Assembly: GCF_000738005.1 (NCBI RefSeq)
Contig: NZ_JHAL01000001.1
Span: 307,108-371,107, forward strand
DNA: 64,000 nt
Source of the DNA: Bifidobacterium crudilactis
GTDB taxonomy: Bacteria > Actinomycetota > Actinomycetes > Actinomycetales > Bifidobacteriaceae
Direction: 5' to 3'
Positions within the stretch are counted from its first letter, which is position 1; every line of letters starts with the position of its first letter. Shown here in pieces: positions 8,615-17,544 of the stretch. Made by a program: the position numbers and the translations under genes. The notes under the pieces were generated by a model that was not told the DNA's origin, did not search any database, and saw only the letters and a list, made by a program, of their open reading frames with translations.

Positions 8615-8643
8615 TTGCTGCTGTCGAACCGGTTCGATACAAT
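8615..8643 (+). promoter_or_regulatory. sucP promoter with LacI-type operator in the spacer
   Basis: The -35 candidate TTGCTG (8615-8620) and -10 candidate TACAAT (8638-8643) are exactly 17 bases apart. The spacer contains a perfect 14-bp palindrome, TCGAACCGGTTCGA (8624-8637), with the CCGG-type centre typical of LacI-family operators. Repressor bound here would block RNA polymerase. The regulator at 7181 is the obvious candidate. Confidence 0.75.
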
Positions 8644-8754
8644 TACGGCTGTATCTGCCGACGTAGTCAAATGCGGTCGGGACAGGTACGCGTGGCACAT
8701 AACAGACGTTGCACACAACGATGTGACCGTTTCGCTAACGAACAAGGAGGTCCG

Positions 8755-10248
8755 ATGCTGAACAAAGTACAACTCATCACCTATGCCAACAGGCTTGGCG
8801 ATGGAACAATCGAGTCAATGACGGAGCAATTGCGGAGCAAATTCGCAGGCGCATACGAAGGTGTCCACATCCTTCCCTTCTTCACCCCCTTCGATGGTGC
8901 CGATGCCGGTTTCGACCCGATGGACCACACCGCGGTAGACCCGAGACTGGGGTCATGGGACGATGTCGCGGAGCTCTCCAAAACACACAGCATCATGGTC
9001 GATGCCATCGTGAATCACGTGAGCTGGAAGTCCGCACAGTTCCAGGACGTCCTTGCCAAGGGGGAGGACTCGCCCTATTACCCGATGTTCCTCACGATGA
9101 GCTCCATCTTCCCCGATGGCGCCACCGAAGAGGACCTTACCGACATATACCGCCCGCGTCCGGGTCTGCCCTTCACTCACTACAATTTCAACGGCAAGAC
9201 CAGACTCGTGTGGACCACCTTCACGCCTCAGCAGGTGGATGTGGATACCGATTCGGATGCAGGGTGGGCTTATCTGATGTCGATTCTCGACAAGATGGGC
9301 CAGTCGCACGTGTCCTCTCTGAGACTCGACGCGGTCGGCTACGGTGCCAAAGAGGCGGGAAGCAGCTGCTTCATGACACCCAAGACCTTCCAGCTGATCG
9401 GACGTCTGCGTGAAGAGGCCGCGAAGCGTGGTCTCGAAATCCTGATTGAAGTGCATTCCTATTACAAGAAGCAGGTCGAAATCGCCGGCAAGGTCGACTG
9501 GGTCTACGACTTCGCGCTGCCGCCGCTCCTGCTCCATTCGCTGTTCACCGGCTCGGTGGACGCCCTGGCCAAGTGGGTGGAGATTCGCCCCACGAACGCC
9601 GTCACCGTGCTCGACACCCACGACGGCATCGGCGTGATAGACATCGGCCCGGATCAGATGGACCGCAGCAAGCAGGGCCTTGTTGACGACGAGGCAGTGG
9701 ACCGTCTTGTGGAAACGATTCACGAACGCACGCATGGCCAGAGCGCCGAAGCGACCGGGGCTGCGGCATCGAACCTGGACCTGTATCAGGTCAATTCCAC
9801 CTTCTACTCCGCCTTGGGTGCCGACGATGAAGAATATCTGGCGGCCAGAGCGGTGCAGTTCTTCCTGCCTGGTGTGCCGCAGGTCTATTACGTCGGCGCG
9901 CTCGCAGGTGAGAACGACATGGAACTGCTGAAGAAGACGAACAACGGACGTGACATCAACCGTCACTTCTACACCAGCGAGGAGATCGACGAGAACCTGC
10001 GGCGTCCGGTGGTACGTTCCCTGAACGCCCTGTGCCGGCTTCGCAATACGCTTGACGCCTTCGACGGCGAATTCTCCTACGAGGTCGACGGAGGGTCCAT
10101 CGCGCTCGCATGGTCCGGTGAACGCAGCTCTGCGAAACTCACCTTCACGCCAGGCGACCATGCCCGGCTGAGCAAGCTCGAATGGTCCGATGAGTCGGGA
10201 ATCCACAGCAGCGACGACCTGCTGTCGAATCCTCCGCAAGTAGATTGA
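8755..10248 (+). CDS. sucP: Sucrose phosphorylase (GH13 subfamily 18)
   Basis: This cytoplasmic enzyme converts sucrose and phosphate to glucose 1-phosphate and fructose, feeding the bifid shunt without spending ATP on the glucose half. It has 497 residues. The nucleophile is D192 in LRLDAVGYGAKE, the acid/base E232 in LIEVHSYYKKQ, and the transition-state stabiliser D290 in VLDTHDGIGV, the same numbers as in the B. adolescentis enzyme. The ATG at 8755 follows AAGGAGGTCCG. It is followed after a short hairpin by an MFS transporter, and preceded by a LacI regulator and operator, together forming a sucrose uptake and breakdown unit. Confidence 0.97.
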   Translation: MLNKVQLITYANRLGDGTIESMTEQLRSKFAGAYEGVHILPFFTPFDGADAGFDPMDHTAVDPRLGSWDDVAELSKTHSIMVDAIVNHVSWKSAQFQDVLAKGEDSPYYPMFLTMSSIFPDGATEEDLTDIYRPRPGLPFTHYNFNGKTRLVWTTFTPQQVDVDTDSDAGWAYLMSILDKMGQSHVSSLRLDAVGYGAKEAGSSCFMTPKTFQLIGRLREEAAKRGLEILIEVHSYYKKQVEIAGKVDWVYDFALPPLLLHSLFTGSVDALAKWVEIRPTNAVTVLDTHDGIGVIDIGPDQMDRSKQGLVDDEAVDRLVETIHERTHGQSAEATGAAASNLDLYQVNSTFYSALGADDEEYLAARAVQFFLPGVPQVYYVGALAGENDMELLKKTNNGRDINRHFYTSEEIDENLRRPVVRSLNALCRLRNTLDAFDGEFSYEVDGGSIALAWSGERSSAKLTFTPGDHARLSKLEWSDESGIHSSDDLLSNPPQVD

Positions 10249-10253
10249 TGTGA

Positions 10254-10280
10254 TGGCGCCACGTATGCAACGTGGCGCCA
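10254..10280 (+). promoter_or_regulatory. Perfect hairpin between sucP and transporter gene
   Basis: The 11-bp arms TGGCGCCACGT / ACGTGGCGCCA surround the loop ATGCA, starting 6 bases after the sucP stop. There is no T-run and the downstream gene starts 26 bases later, so it probably attenuates or stabilises the message between the two genes rather than ending it. Confidence 0.6.
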
Positions 10281-10306
10281 AATTCGTGGTGTTCTGAGGA
10301 GGTACG

Positions 10307-11851
10307 GTGTCTGCTGACAACCACAACGGTGATGGCGCTGACGAAGACGTCGAAAAGAACGTTGGCGACAGGAACGACAAGTCGCATCGACGACGAAAGG
10401 TATCGGGAGATTCGTCGCAAGCGAGTCCCGGCTCGACCACGACCCAAGCCGAGACCCAGGGTATACGCATGGTGGCCGAGACGGCACCGGCGGTGGCTGC
10501 CGCAGGCGCGGTATCGCCCTCGCATTCGGTGGATGCAGCGGTCCCGGACAGGGAATCGGCGTTCATGGATATGCGCGATCCGATGGTCAGCGCCGATGGG
10601 CACCGCCCGAACCGCAAGGAAATCATCAGGCTGACCCTCGGATTCACGCTGAGCGCCGTTGCCTGTGCCATTCCCTGGGTGGCGCTGAGCTCCCTGATTC
10701 TGCCGCAGTTGCTGGACCAGATTGACCCCGGCACCCGCGAAGCCATGATCGGGACCATCAACGCCGTCGGCTCGGTGGTGGCGCTGTTCGCCAATGTCGT
10801 CTTCGGCACTCTGTCTGACCTGACCCGTTCCCGTTTCGGCCGACGTTCGCCGTGGATTATTGCCGGCGGTCTGCTTACCGGTCTATGCATCTTCGGCATA
10901 GGCTTCACCACGTCGCAGACGATGATTCTGCTGCTGTGGTGCACGGCTCAGCTCGGGTACAACATGATGCTGGCGCCTTTCGTGGCCACGATGTCCGACC
11001 GAGTGCCGGACAAGGTGCGCGGTACCGTTTCAGGGTTCTACGGTGCGGGCATAGCCGTCGGGCAGACCTTGGGCTCCCTGGTGGGCTCTCAGCTCATCGG
11101 GCATATCCAGGGAGGCTTCTTCATGGGTGCGGCGGTGTTCGCGGTTATCGGCATGGTCACCGTCGTGGTGTGGCCGAGAGAGCGCTCAAGCGTGAACATG
11201 GTTCGCAAGCCCTTCAGCGTGAAGATGCTGCTCCTGAGTTTCCAGCCGCCGAAGAACGCACCGGATTTCTATTACGCGCTATTCGGCCGCACCTTGATGA
11301 TGGCCGGATACAACATGGTGACCATGTATCAGCTCTACATCGTGAAGTATTACGTGTTGAAGGACTCCGGATTCAATGAGTCCGACCTGGCCGCCCATGC
11401 GGCGACCATCATCGCCACGATGTCGATTATCACCTTGGTGGTGTCCTTGGTGGCGGCCCTGGTCGCCGGGCCGATTTCGGACCGTCTGGGCATGAGGAAG
11501 GTGCCGATTTCGCTGTCGAGCTGTCTGTTCGCGGTCGGTGTGGCGATGCCGTGGATTCTGCCCAATGCTCTGGGCATGTACCTGTTCGCGGGTATCGCGG
11601 GATTCGGCTATGGCGTGTACAACGCCATCGACCAGGCTTTGAACGTCGCGGTTTTGCCGAATCCTGATGAAGCTGGCAAGGACCTGGGCATTCTGAATCT
11701 GGCCAACACCCTGTGCACTGTGCTTGGGTCGATGCTGGCATCGGGCGTGGTGCTGATGTCGGGACGCAACTACATGTGGATATTCCCCACGGCCATCGTG
11801 GTCGTGCTGATGGCGGCCGTGCTCATCATGCGCATCAAACACGTGAAGTAG
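10307..11851 (+). CDS. MFS transporter, probable sucrose importer (ScrT-like)
   Basis: This is a major facilitator protein of 514 residues with about 12 membrane segments after a hydrophilic N-terminal stretch of roughly 100 residues. The loop 2-3 motif is GTLSDLTRSRFGRRSPW, and later PISDRLGMRKVPI and GYGVYNAIDQAL resemble actinobacterial sucrose/glycoside:cation symporters. The start is GTG at 10307, with GAGGAGG upstream. It lies 58 bases behind sucP, so co-transcription is likely and sucrose is the probable substrate; this is inference from context. It ends just before palindromic repeat copy 3. Confidence 0.88.
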   Translation: MSADNHNGDGADEDVEKNVGDRNDKSHRRRKVSGDSSQASPGSTTTQAETQGIRMVAETAPAVAAAGAVSPSHSVDAAVPDRESAFMDMRDPMVSADGHRPNRKEIIRLTLGFTLSAVACAIPWVALSSLILPQLLDQIDPGTREAMIGTINAVGSVVALFANVVFGTLSDLTRSRFGRRSPWIIAGGLLTGLCIFGIGFTTSQTMILLLWCTAQLGYNMMLAPFVATMSDRVPDKVRGTVSGFYGAGIAVGQTLGSLVGSQLIGHIQGGFFMGAAVFAVIGMVTVVVWPRERSSVNMVRKPFSVKMLLLSFQPPKNAPDFYYALFGRTLMMAGYNMVTMYQLYIVKYYVLKDSGFNESDLAAHAATIIATMSIITLVVSLVAALVAGPISDRLGMRKVPISLSSCLFAVGVAMPWILPNALGMYLFAGIAGFGYGVYNAIDQALNVAVLPNPDEAGKDLGILNLANTLCTVLGSMLASGVVLMSGRNYMWIFPTAIVVVLMAAVLIMRIKHVK

Positions 11852-11871
11852 AGCGGACGCGTCATCAAGGA

Positions 11872-11942
11872 GATAACTGCACTAAAAGGACAGCTTTCGG
11901 TGATGATTTCCCGCGAAAAGCTGTCCTTTTAGTGCAGTTATC
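11872..11942. repeat. 71-bp palindromic intergenic repeat, copy 3
   Basis: It has perfect 23-bp inverted ends and a divergent loop (TTTCGGTGATGATTTCCCGCG). It starts 21 bases after the transporter stop, a terminator-like position. Confidence 0.9.
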
Positions 11943-12087
11943 GTATTCGACCCGTATTCCGGCAAGTGCAGAGTCCGTCTCTGTCCACATTGTGGACATG
12001 CGATAGCGATGCGTGATACCACGGACCTATGGTCTGTTGCAGTCCGGTTGAGAGACTTCCGGTGATGAATGAAAGCGAGGTGTCGAC

Positions 12088-12183
12088 ATGATGAAGAGCT
12101 ATCTCCAGCATGTGGATTGCACGCTCGTGAACGTTCATCGTGAAGAGCTGCGAATTATTAGCCCGTCTTCGTTGGCGGACTGA
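12088..12183 (+). CDS. Putative 31-residue leader peptide
   Basis: The short ORF starts MMKSYLQHVDCTLVNVHREE and ends SLADstop. A weak GCGAGGTG ribosome site precedes it. The stop lies 19 bases before the first of two competing hairpins and about 200 bases before the MHS transporter start. The placement fits a translated leader of an attenuator. No recognised leader family matches it in my memory, and no run of one amino acid points to a sensed ligand. It may also be spurious. Confidence 0.4.
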   Translation: MMKSYLQHVDCTLVNVHREELRIISPSSLAD

Positions 12184-12202
12184 AACAGCATTCACACTGT
12201 TC

Positions 12203-12326
12203 GACCCCACCACGAAGAGCGGGGTTCTGAGCAGACCGGACGATTCCCTTCATGCACATGCAGATGTGTCATAGTCTCGTTCATCATCATTCTCAGGTTG
12301 AAACCCCGTTTCCCAAGCGGGGTTTT
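12203..12326 (+). promoter_or_regulatory. Candidate transcription attenuator upstream of MHS transporter
   Basis: Hairpin 1 pairs ACCCC (12204-12208) with GGGGT (12221-12225). Hairpin 2 is a terminator: AAACCCCG (12301-12308), nine-base loop, CGGGGTTTT (12318-12326) then GTTG. The CGGGGTT at 12220-12226 is identical to the terminator's 3' arm and can pair with AACCCCG at 12302-12308, giving an antiterminator. Mutually exclusive pairing of this kind plus an upstream mini-ORF is the layout of an attenuator or riboswitch expression platform. The rest of the gap (11943-12087) shows no other recognised feature. Confidence 0.6.
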
Positions 12327-12380
12327 GTTGTATCGCACGTCGGAACACGACAGGCGGTACCTGATGAGGAGATGACAAGG

Positions 12381-13811
12381 ATGACAACAGTCGACGTTTC
12401 GGCTGATACGAGCCTTCCGCAGACCGACGGAGCCACCACGACCGGGGCGCCCGAGGCCTTTGTCCGTGGGGAACGTGGGGAAAAGGGGCCGGCACTGGGC
12501 GCGAAGATGTCCACGCTGGCCAGGGACTCGGTGAAAACCGTAATCGGTGCTTCGATGGTTGGCACCGCCATCGAATTCTATGACTTCTACGCGTACGGCA
12601 CAGCCTCCGCGAATTACTTCCCGAAGATATTCTTCCCCGAGGCCAACCCAACCGTGGGGCTGTTGGCCTCGCTGCTGACCTTTGCCATAGCCTTCATCGC
12701 CAGACCATTGGGGTCGCTGCTGTTCGGGCATTTCGGCGACCGTATGGGACGCAAAACAACCTTGGTGGTGTCTCTGCTGCTGATGGGTTGTGCGACCGTG
12801 CTGATTGGCTGCTTGCCGACATACGGCACCTGGGGCTTGCTGTCCGTGGTGCTGCTGTGCGCGTGCCGCTTCGTGCAGGGCATCGGGTTGGGCGGCGAAT
12901 GGTCCGGCGCGGCGTTGGTCGCCACCGAGAACGCGCCTGCCGACCGTAGGGCGCTCTACGGTTCCTTCCCAGAGCTGGGTGCACCGATCGGCTTCTTTCT
13001 GTCGAACGGCACCTTCTTCCTATTGGAGATGTTCTGCACGCCACAGCAGATGCTGAGCTGGGGGTGGCGCGTGCCCTTCCTGCTGTCCGCCGTGTTGGTC
13101 GTCATCGGTCTGACCATCCGTGTGCATATGGAGGAGACCCCTATATTCCGTATGGCTCTCGAACAGCAGAAAGTCGTGAAGGCTCCCCTTGCGGAAGTCT
13201 TCCGCACAAGCTGGAAACAGGTATTGCAGGCGACCTTCCTGGTTGCGGTGACGTACACGCTGTTCTACACCCTGGCCACATGGTCGCTCGCCTTCGGCAC
13301 CAAAGCCAAGGGGCAGGGCGGTGGCGGCCTGGGCTTCACCACCCAGGAATATCTGCTGATGCTGATGGTCTCCATCGTGGTGTTCGCAGTGTTCATCGTG
13401 CTGTCCTGTGTGTATGCGGATCGTCTGGGCCGCCGCAGGGTATTGGTTGCCAGCTCGGTGGCACTGGTGGTGTTCAGTCTGGTGTTCCCGTATCTGCTGA
13501 TGGGATACCGTAATTTCTTCCAGGTCATGGTCTTTCTGTGTGTGGGTTTCGCCCTGATGGGCGTGGCCTTCGGGCCTATCGGCGCCATGCTCCCCGAGCT
13601 TTTCCCGACGAACGTGCGGTATTCGGGGGCCGGAATCGGCTACAACCTCGCGGCGATCGTTGGTGCGGCATTCGTGCCGACGATAGCCACCTGGCTGTCC
13701 TCTCATTGGGGTGTGCGGTCCGTGGGGCTCTATCTCGCCTTCATGGCGTTGTGCTGCCTGGTTGCGGTACTGAGCTGCCACGAGACGAAGGATATCGATT
13801 TCAGCAGATAA
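12381..13811 (+). CDS. MHS-family MFS transporter (metabolite:H+ symporter)
   Basis: This is a membrane transporter of the ShiA/ProP/KgtP group, 476 residues with 12 predicted membrane segments. It shows IGASMVGTAIEFYDFYAYGTA, FGHFGDRMGRKTTLV, a GIGLGGEWSGAALVATENAP stretch and a second DRLGRRRVLV repeat, all typical of the family. The substrate cannot be told from sequence. The start at 12381 is chosen over the longer frame from 12252 because that frame runs through the terminator hairpin, and GAGGAG lies 9 bases before 12381. Expression is probably controlled by the attenuator upstream. Confidence 0.9.
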   Translation: MTTVDVSADTSLPQTDGATTTGAPEAFVRGERGEKGPALGAKMSTLARDSVKTVIGASMVGTAIEFYDFYAYGTASANYFPKIFFPEANPTVGLLASLLTFAIAFIARPLGSLLFGHFGDRMGRKTTLVVSLLLMGCATVLIGCLPTYGTWGLLSVVLLCACRFVQGIGLGGEWSGAALVATENAPADRRALYGSFPELGAPIGFFLSNGTFFLLEMFCTPQQMLSWGWRVPFLLSAVLVVIGLTIRVHMEETPIFRMALEQQKVVKAPLAEVFRTSWKQVLQATFLVAVTYTLFYTLATWSLAFGTKAKGQGGGGLGFTTQEYLLMLMVSIVVFAVFIVLSCVYADRLGRRRVLVASSVALVVFSLVFPYLLMGYRNFFQVMVFLCVGFALMGVAFGPIGAMLPELFPTNVRYSGAGIGYNLAAIVGAAFVPTIATWLSSHWGVRSVGLYLAFMALCCLVAVLSCHETKDIDFSR

Positions 13812-13932
13812 CGACACGGCTGCCACGAACGCCACGGCAGCAGCAGAGAGCGGGGTGTCGCCTATGTAATCGGCGAGAACAATGAACAATCCGACAAACA
13901 CAACAACATCCACGGAACTTAGTGCACCTGAT

Positions 13933-14000
13933 ATATTCCACACAATATATATTCCACACAATGAAATAGTCCACACAATGAAATAGTCCACACAATGAAC
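13933..14000. repeat. Four tandem ~17-bp units upstream of ilvC
   Basis: Near-identical units built on TCCACACAATGAAATAG repeat four times between the MHS transporter stop and ilvC. Unit spacing of 17 bases is not helical-turn spacing. A TAGAAT (-10-like) sits at 14029-14034. The rest of the 386-base gap shows no clear terminator or ORF; the ilvC leader is about 160 bases long. Confidence 0.75.
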
Positions 14001-14197
14001 TTGGGCGGGTGTGCACGGTAGAGTCGGGTAGAATCAACAACGGCTACCATAAGACTTTATTTCGGTTGGAGTCGAACGGGACAAAATCTCGGGGTCACCA
14101 CCGATAGGCAACGACTGTAAGTACACGACAACAAACGGCATGGCAGCAACCGTATTTCTGCCGAGAAAAATTAATAATAAGGAGTAGTGCATTCATA

Positions 14198-15250
14198 ATG
14201 GCAGCACAAATCTGGTATGAACAGGATGGCGATCTTTCGGTTCTTCAGGGGAAGAAAGTGGCCATCATCGGCTACGGCTCACAGGGACACGCCCACGCGC
14301 TGAACCTGCGTGACTCGGGTGTCGACGTGGTCGTCGGACTGCGTCCGAACTCGAAGTCCGTCGAATTCGCCAAGGAGCAGGGACTTGAGGTCAAGTCCGT
14401 TCCCGAAGCGACCGCCGAGGCCGACGTGATCATGATCCTGGCACCTGATCAGTACCAGCGCACCATCTGGACCAACGACATCGAGCCGAACATCAAGGAA
14501 GGCGCAGCGGTCGCCTTCGCACACGGCTTCAACATCCACTACGGCTACATCAAGCCTTCCGCGGACCACCCCGTGTTCATGGTTGCCCCCAAGGGCCCGG
14601 GCCACATCGTTCGTCGCGAGTATGCGGCGGGCCGCGGCGTCCCCGTGGTGGTTGCGGTCGAGCAGGATCCCCGTGGTGACGGTTGGGACATCACCCTGGC
14701 CTACGCCAAGGCTCTGGGAGCTCTGCGTGCAGGAGCCATCAAGACGACCTTCAAGGAAGAGACCGAAACCGATCTCTTCGGCGAGCAGGACGTGCTCATG
14801 GGTGGCATCAACCACCTCGTCGAGTGCGGCTTCGAAGTGCTGACCGAGGCTGGCTACCAGCCGGAGATCGCGTACTTCGAGGTCTGCCACGAGCTGAAGA
14901 TGCTTGTGGACCTCATGAACGAAGGCGGCCTGAACAAGGCTCGTTGGAGCTGCTCCGACACCGCACAGTATGGTGATTACATCTCCAAGGTCGTGGACGA
15001 TTCCACCAAGGACCGCATGCGCTACCAGCTCAAGCGTATTCAGGACGGCTCCTTCGCCAAGGAGTTCATCGACGATCAGAACGCCGGAGCTCCTAAGTTC
15101 AAGGAACTGCAGGAGAAGTACTCCCACGAGAAGATCGAGGAAGTCGGACCGAAGCTGCGCGCCATGTTCTCCTGGAACAAGGGCGAAGCTGCAGATGCCG
15201 ATGAATCGCAGTCCTTCACCGGAAAGATCGCCCGCGCCCAGGTTCAGTAA
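14198..15250 (+). CDS. ilvC: Ketol-acid reductoisomerase
   Basis: This enzyme rearranges and reduces acetolactate or acetohydroxybutyrate in valine, leucine and isoleucine synthesis, using NADPH and magnesium. It is a class I enzyme of 350 residues. The Rossmann motif is [10 protein letters not shown] (25-34), the cofactor loop GLRPNSKS suits NADPH, catalytic H109 is in [10 protein letters not shown], and metal ligands D192 and E196 are in [14 protein letters not shown] lies 14 bases before the ATG. A strong terminator follows. It lies about 7 kb from the liv importer, so both synthesis and uptake of branched-chain amino acids are encoded here. Confidence 0.98.
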   Translation: MAAQIWYEQDGDLSVLQGKKVAIIGYGSQGHAHALNLRDSGVDVVVGLRPNSKSVEFAKEQGLEVKSVPEATAEADVIMILAPDQYQRTIWTNDIEPNIKEGAAVAFAHGFNIHYGYIKPSADHPVFMVAPKGPGHIVRREYAAGRGVPVVVAVEQDPRGDGWDITLAYAKALGALRAGAIKTTFKEETETDLFGEQDVLMGGINHLVECGFEVLTEAGYQPEIAYFEVCHELKMLVDLMNEGGLNKARWSCSDTAQYGDYISKVVDDSTKDRMRYQLKRIQDGSFAKEFIDDQNAGAPKFKELQEKYSHEKIEEVGPKLRAMFSWNKGEAADADESQSFTGKIARAQVQ

Positions 15251-15297
15251 GTCTGGCTCGGTTCACAGGTAGCGTTAAACCCACCTGACTCTCGTAG

Positions 15298-15335
15298 CGT
15301 GTAGGCCGCAACCCGAAAAGGTTGCGGCCTACACG
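15298..15335 (+). terminator. Terminator after ilvC
   Basis: Perfect 16-bp arms (CGTGTAGGCCGCAACC / GGTTGCGGCCTACACG) with loop CGAAAA are followed by TATTTCG. They lie between ilvC and the convergent GH32 gene, so both strands could use them. Confidence 0.88.
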
Positions 15336-15481
15336 TATTTCGAGGGCCGTCAGATGAACTCCTCGGCGCAGCTGTGCAATATGGCACGTGTGACGCCGGT
15401 ATTCAAGTGATTGCCGTGCTCTTGCGCACAGTTCGGCGCTGACGGATGTCAATGGAGCGCGGAACGGTGCGCAACGGCACA

Positions 15482-17485
15482 TCAAGCCATGATGTCGGAG
15501 GGTGTGTCGTTCGATGCCGGGCGGCTGCGTTGAGGTCGCCGCACGGTGCGAAGAATCCCGATTCCGGCGACCAGCAACAAGGTGCCGATTCCGAGAGGCC
15601 AGACGACGGCACTGCCGGTGTTGCCGAGTTTGCGCGTGGATGCCGACTGTGCCTGCCGTTGCCCAGGGTGTTGCAGGGTTTGCTTGCTGTCGCTGCCGGC
15701 CGGTGTGCCGGTGATGCCGGTGGATGCCGATGGTCCGGGCTGTGAGTCGGGCGTCTGCGGAGTCGGGTCTGCAGTGGGTTCAGGCGTGGGTGACGGCTGG
15801 TCGTCCTGGCTGCCGATGGTGTTCAGCGAGTATGACAGCGCATTGCGGCCATCGGTGCTCACGCGGATGGTGGATTGCGTATCCGTCGACAGGCGGAGCA
15901 TGGTGTAGGTCTTGCCGCTGCCCGGAATCGTGAATTCGACGCTGCTCTGGTCCTGCAGGATGTGCATGGTGAGCGAGCGTGGCGATGTGCTGCCTGCGCT
16001 GGCTGCGATGACCTTGGTGTATTCGTATACGCCGTCCTTGTCGCTGAGTCTGGTGGTCGAGCGGGTGGCGGTATAGGTGGCGGTGTCGGCATCATAGATG
16101 ATGGTAACCGAGGAATCGGCCTGTTCCAGGGTTATGGTGATGCGGCCTTCCACGGCTTTGTCGCCGTCGGTGTTGGTGAAGGTCAGTTTGGCGTTCTGCG
16201 CGGACGGGCGCGAGATCTTCAGCAGCTCCTTGTTGCCGTCGGCGCTGCTTGCGGTGCCCGTCAACGCTTTGCCGAACAGCGCAGTCGGCTCCACGAAGGC
16301 GCTGTCGAGTGTGTAATTCCCGGCGGAGCCGCTTAGGGTCAGGTGCCGGGCCAGACTTATCGAGCCGAGTTTGTAGGTGATGCCATTGTCGTCGCTGATG
16401 TCTTTGGCGGAATATCCCCAGTTGCCCATCCACGCGAGTGAGGTGATTCGTGCATCGCCGTCCTGCATGAAGTTGGCGCCGTAGTAGTCCGAACCGTCAT
16501 CCACGCGTTTGGGCTGCTGTTCGGTCACGAACACCCTGTTGTCGTCCAGATGCCCGACCATATAGTACGTTCCCGTGGTGCTCCCGTATTGATATCCGTT
16601 GGCGCCGAAGAAGAGGATGGTCTTCTCCTCTCCCGTGGCGGGGTCCCGGAGCGTCTTGATATTGGGGCATTCGACGGTTCCCAGATCCTTGCCGTTCAAG
16701 GCTCCCGCATTCAGTATCGTTGCCCCGACGTACGAGAAGGTGATGCCGTCCTTGCTGGCGTAGGTGCCGATTTTGTCCCCCTCGGCGAGGTACATCATCA
16801 TGGTCTTCGAAGCAGAGTCATAGGACATGTAGGGGTCGCGGAAGTCGGTGTGGTCGTTGGGAGCGCTCATGATGGCTGAGTCCCGGTATGGTTTGAAGCT
16901 CGCCCCTTCGTCCGTCGAGTATGCGATGAACTGTTTCTGGACGCCTTCGATGTAGCTGGTGAAATAGGCGACAAGGGCGTCTTTGGGCAGGTCGGTGAAG
17001 GGGCCCTGGCTGTTGTCGATGATGGTTCCTGTAGCCATCGAGAACCATACGCCGTTGAACTTCGGTATGGATACCCCGACATCGGTGTAATGCACGAAAT
17101 CCTTGGTTTTGACGTGGTACCACACGGTTCCGTCTCCATCGTGCTTGTACATGGGATTCTGGATGTACATGAAGTGGTAGTATCCGTCCCGCCCTTTCCA
17201 GATGCTCTGGATGTCATTGAGAAAACCCTGAGGGGTGTTGTAGTGGTATAGCTGGTCGAACTGGCTGCTGGTGAGCCCGGCCGGCGTGGTGCTTTGCGTG
17301 ATTGCCGTGGTAACTCCTTCATGGTGTTCGCTTGCGTCGGCCTTTGTGCCTGACGTGATGCCGATGCCGAGCGCAGTGACCAGACAGACGATGCTCGCGG
17401 TCAGGCGCATGGTGGCGCGGGCTGCCTCCGAGCGGGAGGGCGGATGGTTGCGGTTTGTGCCGTGATTCGACAGAAATGTGTTCAT
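15482..17485 (-). CDS. Secreted, probably wall-anchored GH32 fructan hydrolase
   Basis: This is a glycoside hydrolase family 32 protein (levanase/inulinase/beta-fructofuranosidase type), 667 residues. The nucleophile is D91 in GFLNDIQS (usual form WMNDPNG), the RDP motif is at 216-218 (DFRDPYM), and the acid/base E272 is in VECPNI. A C-terminal beta-sandwich follows, then a P/T-rich linker and a sortase-like tail LGNTG (620-624), a hydrophobic helix and an RRPQR charged end. The signal helix is near residues 27-45. The start at 17485 follows GGGGGAATTC. It would release fructose or fructo-oligosaccharides outside the cell; exact linkage preference is not readable. Confidence 0.9.
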   Translation of the reverse strand: MNTFLSNHGTNRNHPPSRSEAARATMRLTASIVCLVTALGIGITSGTKADASEHHEGVTTAITQSTTPAGLTSSQFDQLYHYNTPQGFLNDIQSIWKGRDGYYHFMYIQNPMYKHDGDGTVWYHVKTKDFVHYTDVGVSIPKFNGVWFSMATGTIIDNSQGPFTDLPKDALVAYFTSYIEGVQKQFIAYSTDEGASFKPYRDSAIMSAPNDHTDFRDPYMSYDSASKTMMMYLAEGDKIGTYASKDGITFSYVGATILNAGALNGKDLGTVECPNIKTLRDPATGEEKTILFFGANGYQYGSTTGTYYMVGHLDDNRVFVTEQQPKRVDDGSDYYGANFMQDGDARITSLAWMGNWGYSAKDISDDNGITYKLGSISLARHLTLSGSAGNYTLDSAFVEPTALFGKALTGTASSADGNKELLKISRPSAQNAKLTFTNTDGDKAVEGRITITLEQADSSVTIIYDADTATYTATRSTTRLSDKDGVYEYTKVIAASAGSTSPRSLTMHILQDQSSVEFTIPGSGKTYTMLRLSTDTQSTIRVSTDGRNALSYSLNTIGSQDDQPSPTPEPTADPTPQTPDSQPGPSASTGITGTPAGSDSKQTLQHPGQRQAQSASTRKLGNTGSAVVWPLGIGTLLLVAGIGILRTVRRPQRSRPASNDTPSDIMA

Positions 17486-17544
17486 GAATTCCCCCAAAAT
17501 CGTGCAACAGCGTTGTTGCAGGTGTGCCTTCGACACCAGTGGAA

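Noticed and set aside
8953..10944. 663-codon open frame on the minus strand opposite sucP
   Set aside because: It is a shadow of a codon-biased GC-rich gene. The plus strand has intact sucrose phosphorylase catalytic motifs, while this frame shows no domain, is His/Arg-rich and crosses the sucP-transporter boundary.
12252..12380. Upstream extension of the MHS transporter ORF
   Set aside because: The extra 43 codons run through the terminator hairpin and have no ribosome site. The start at 12381 has GAGGAG at good spacing.
13933..14000. Short regular repeats that could suggest a CRISPR array
   Set aside because: The units are contiguous with no unique spacers, and no cas genes are nearby.
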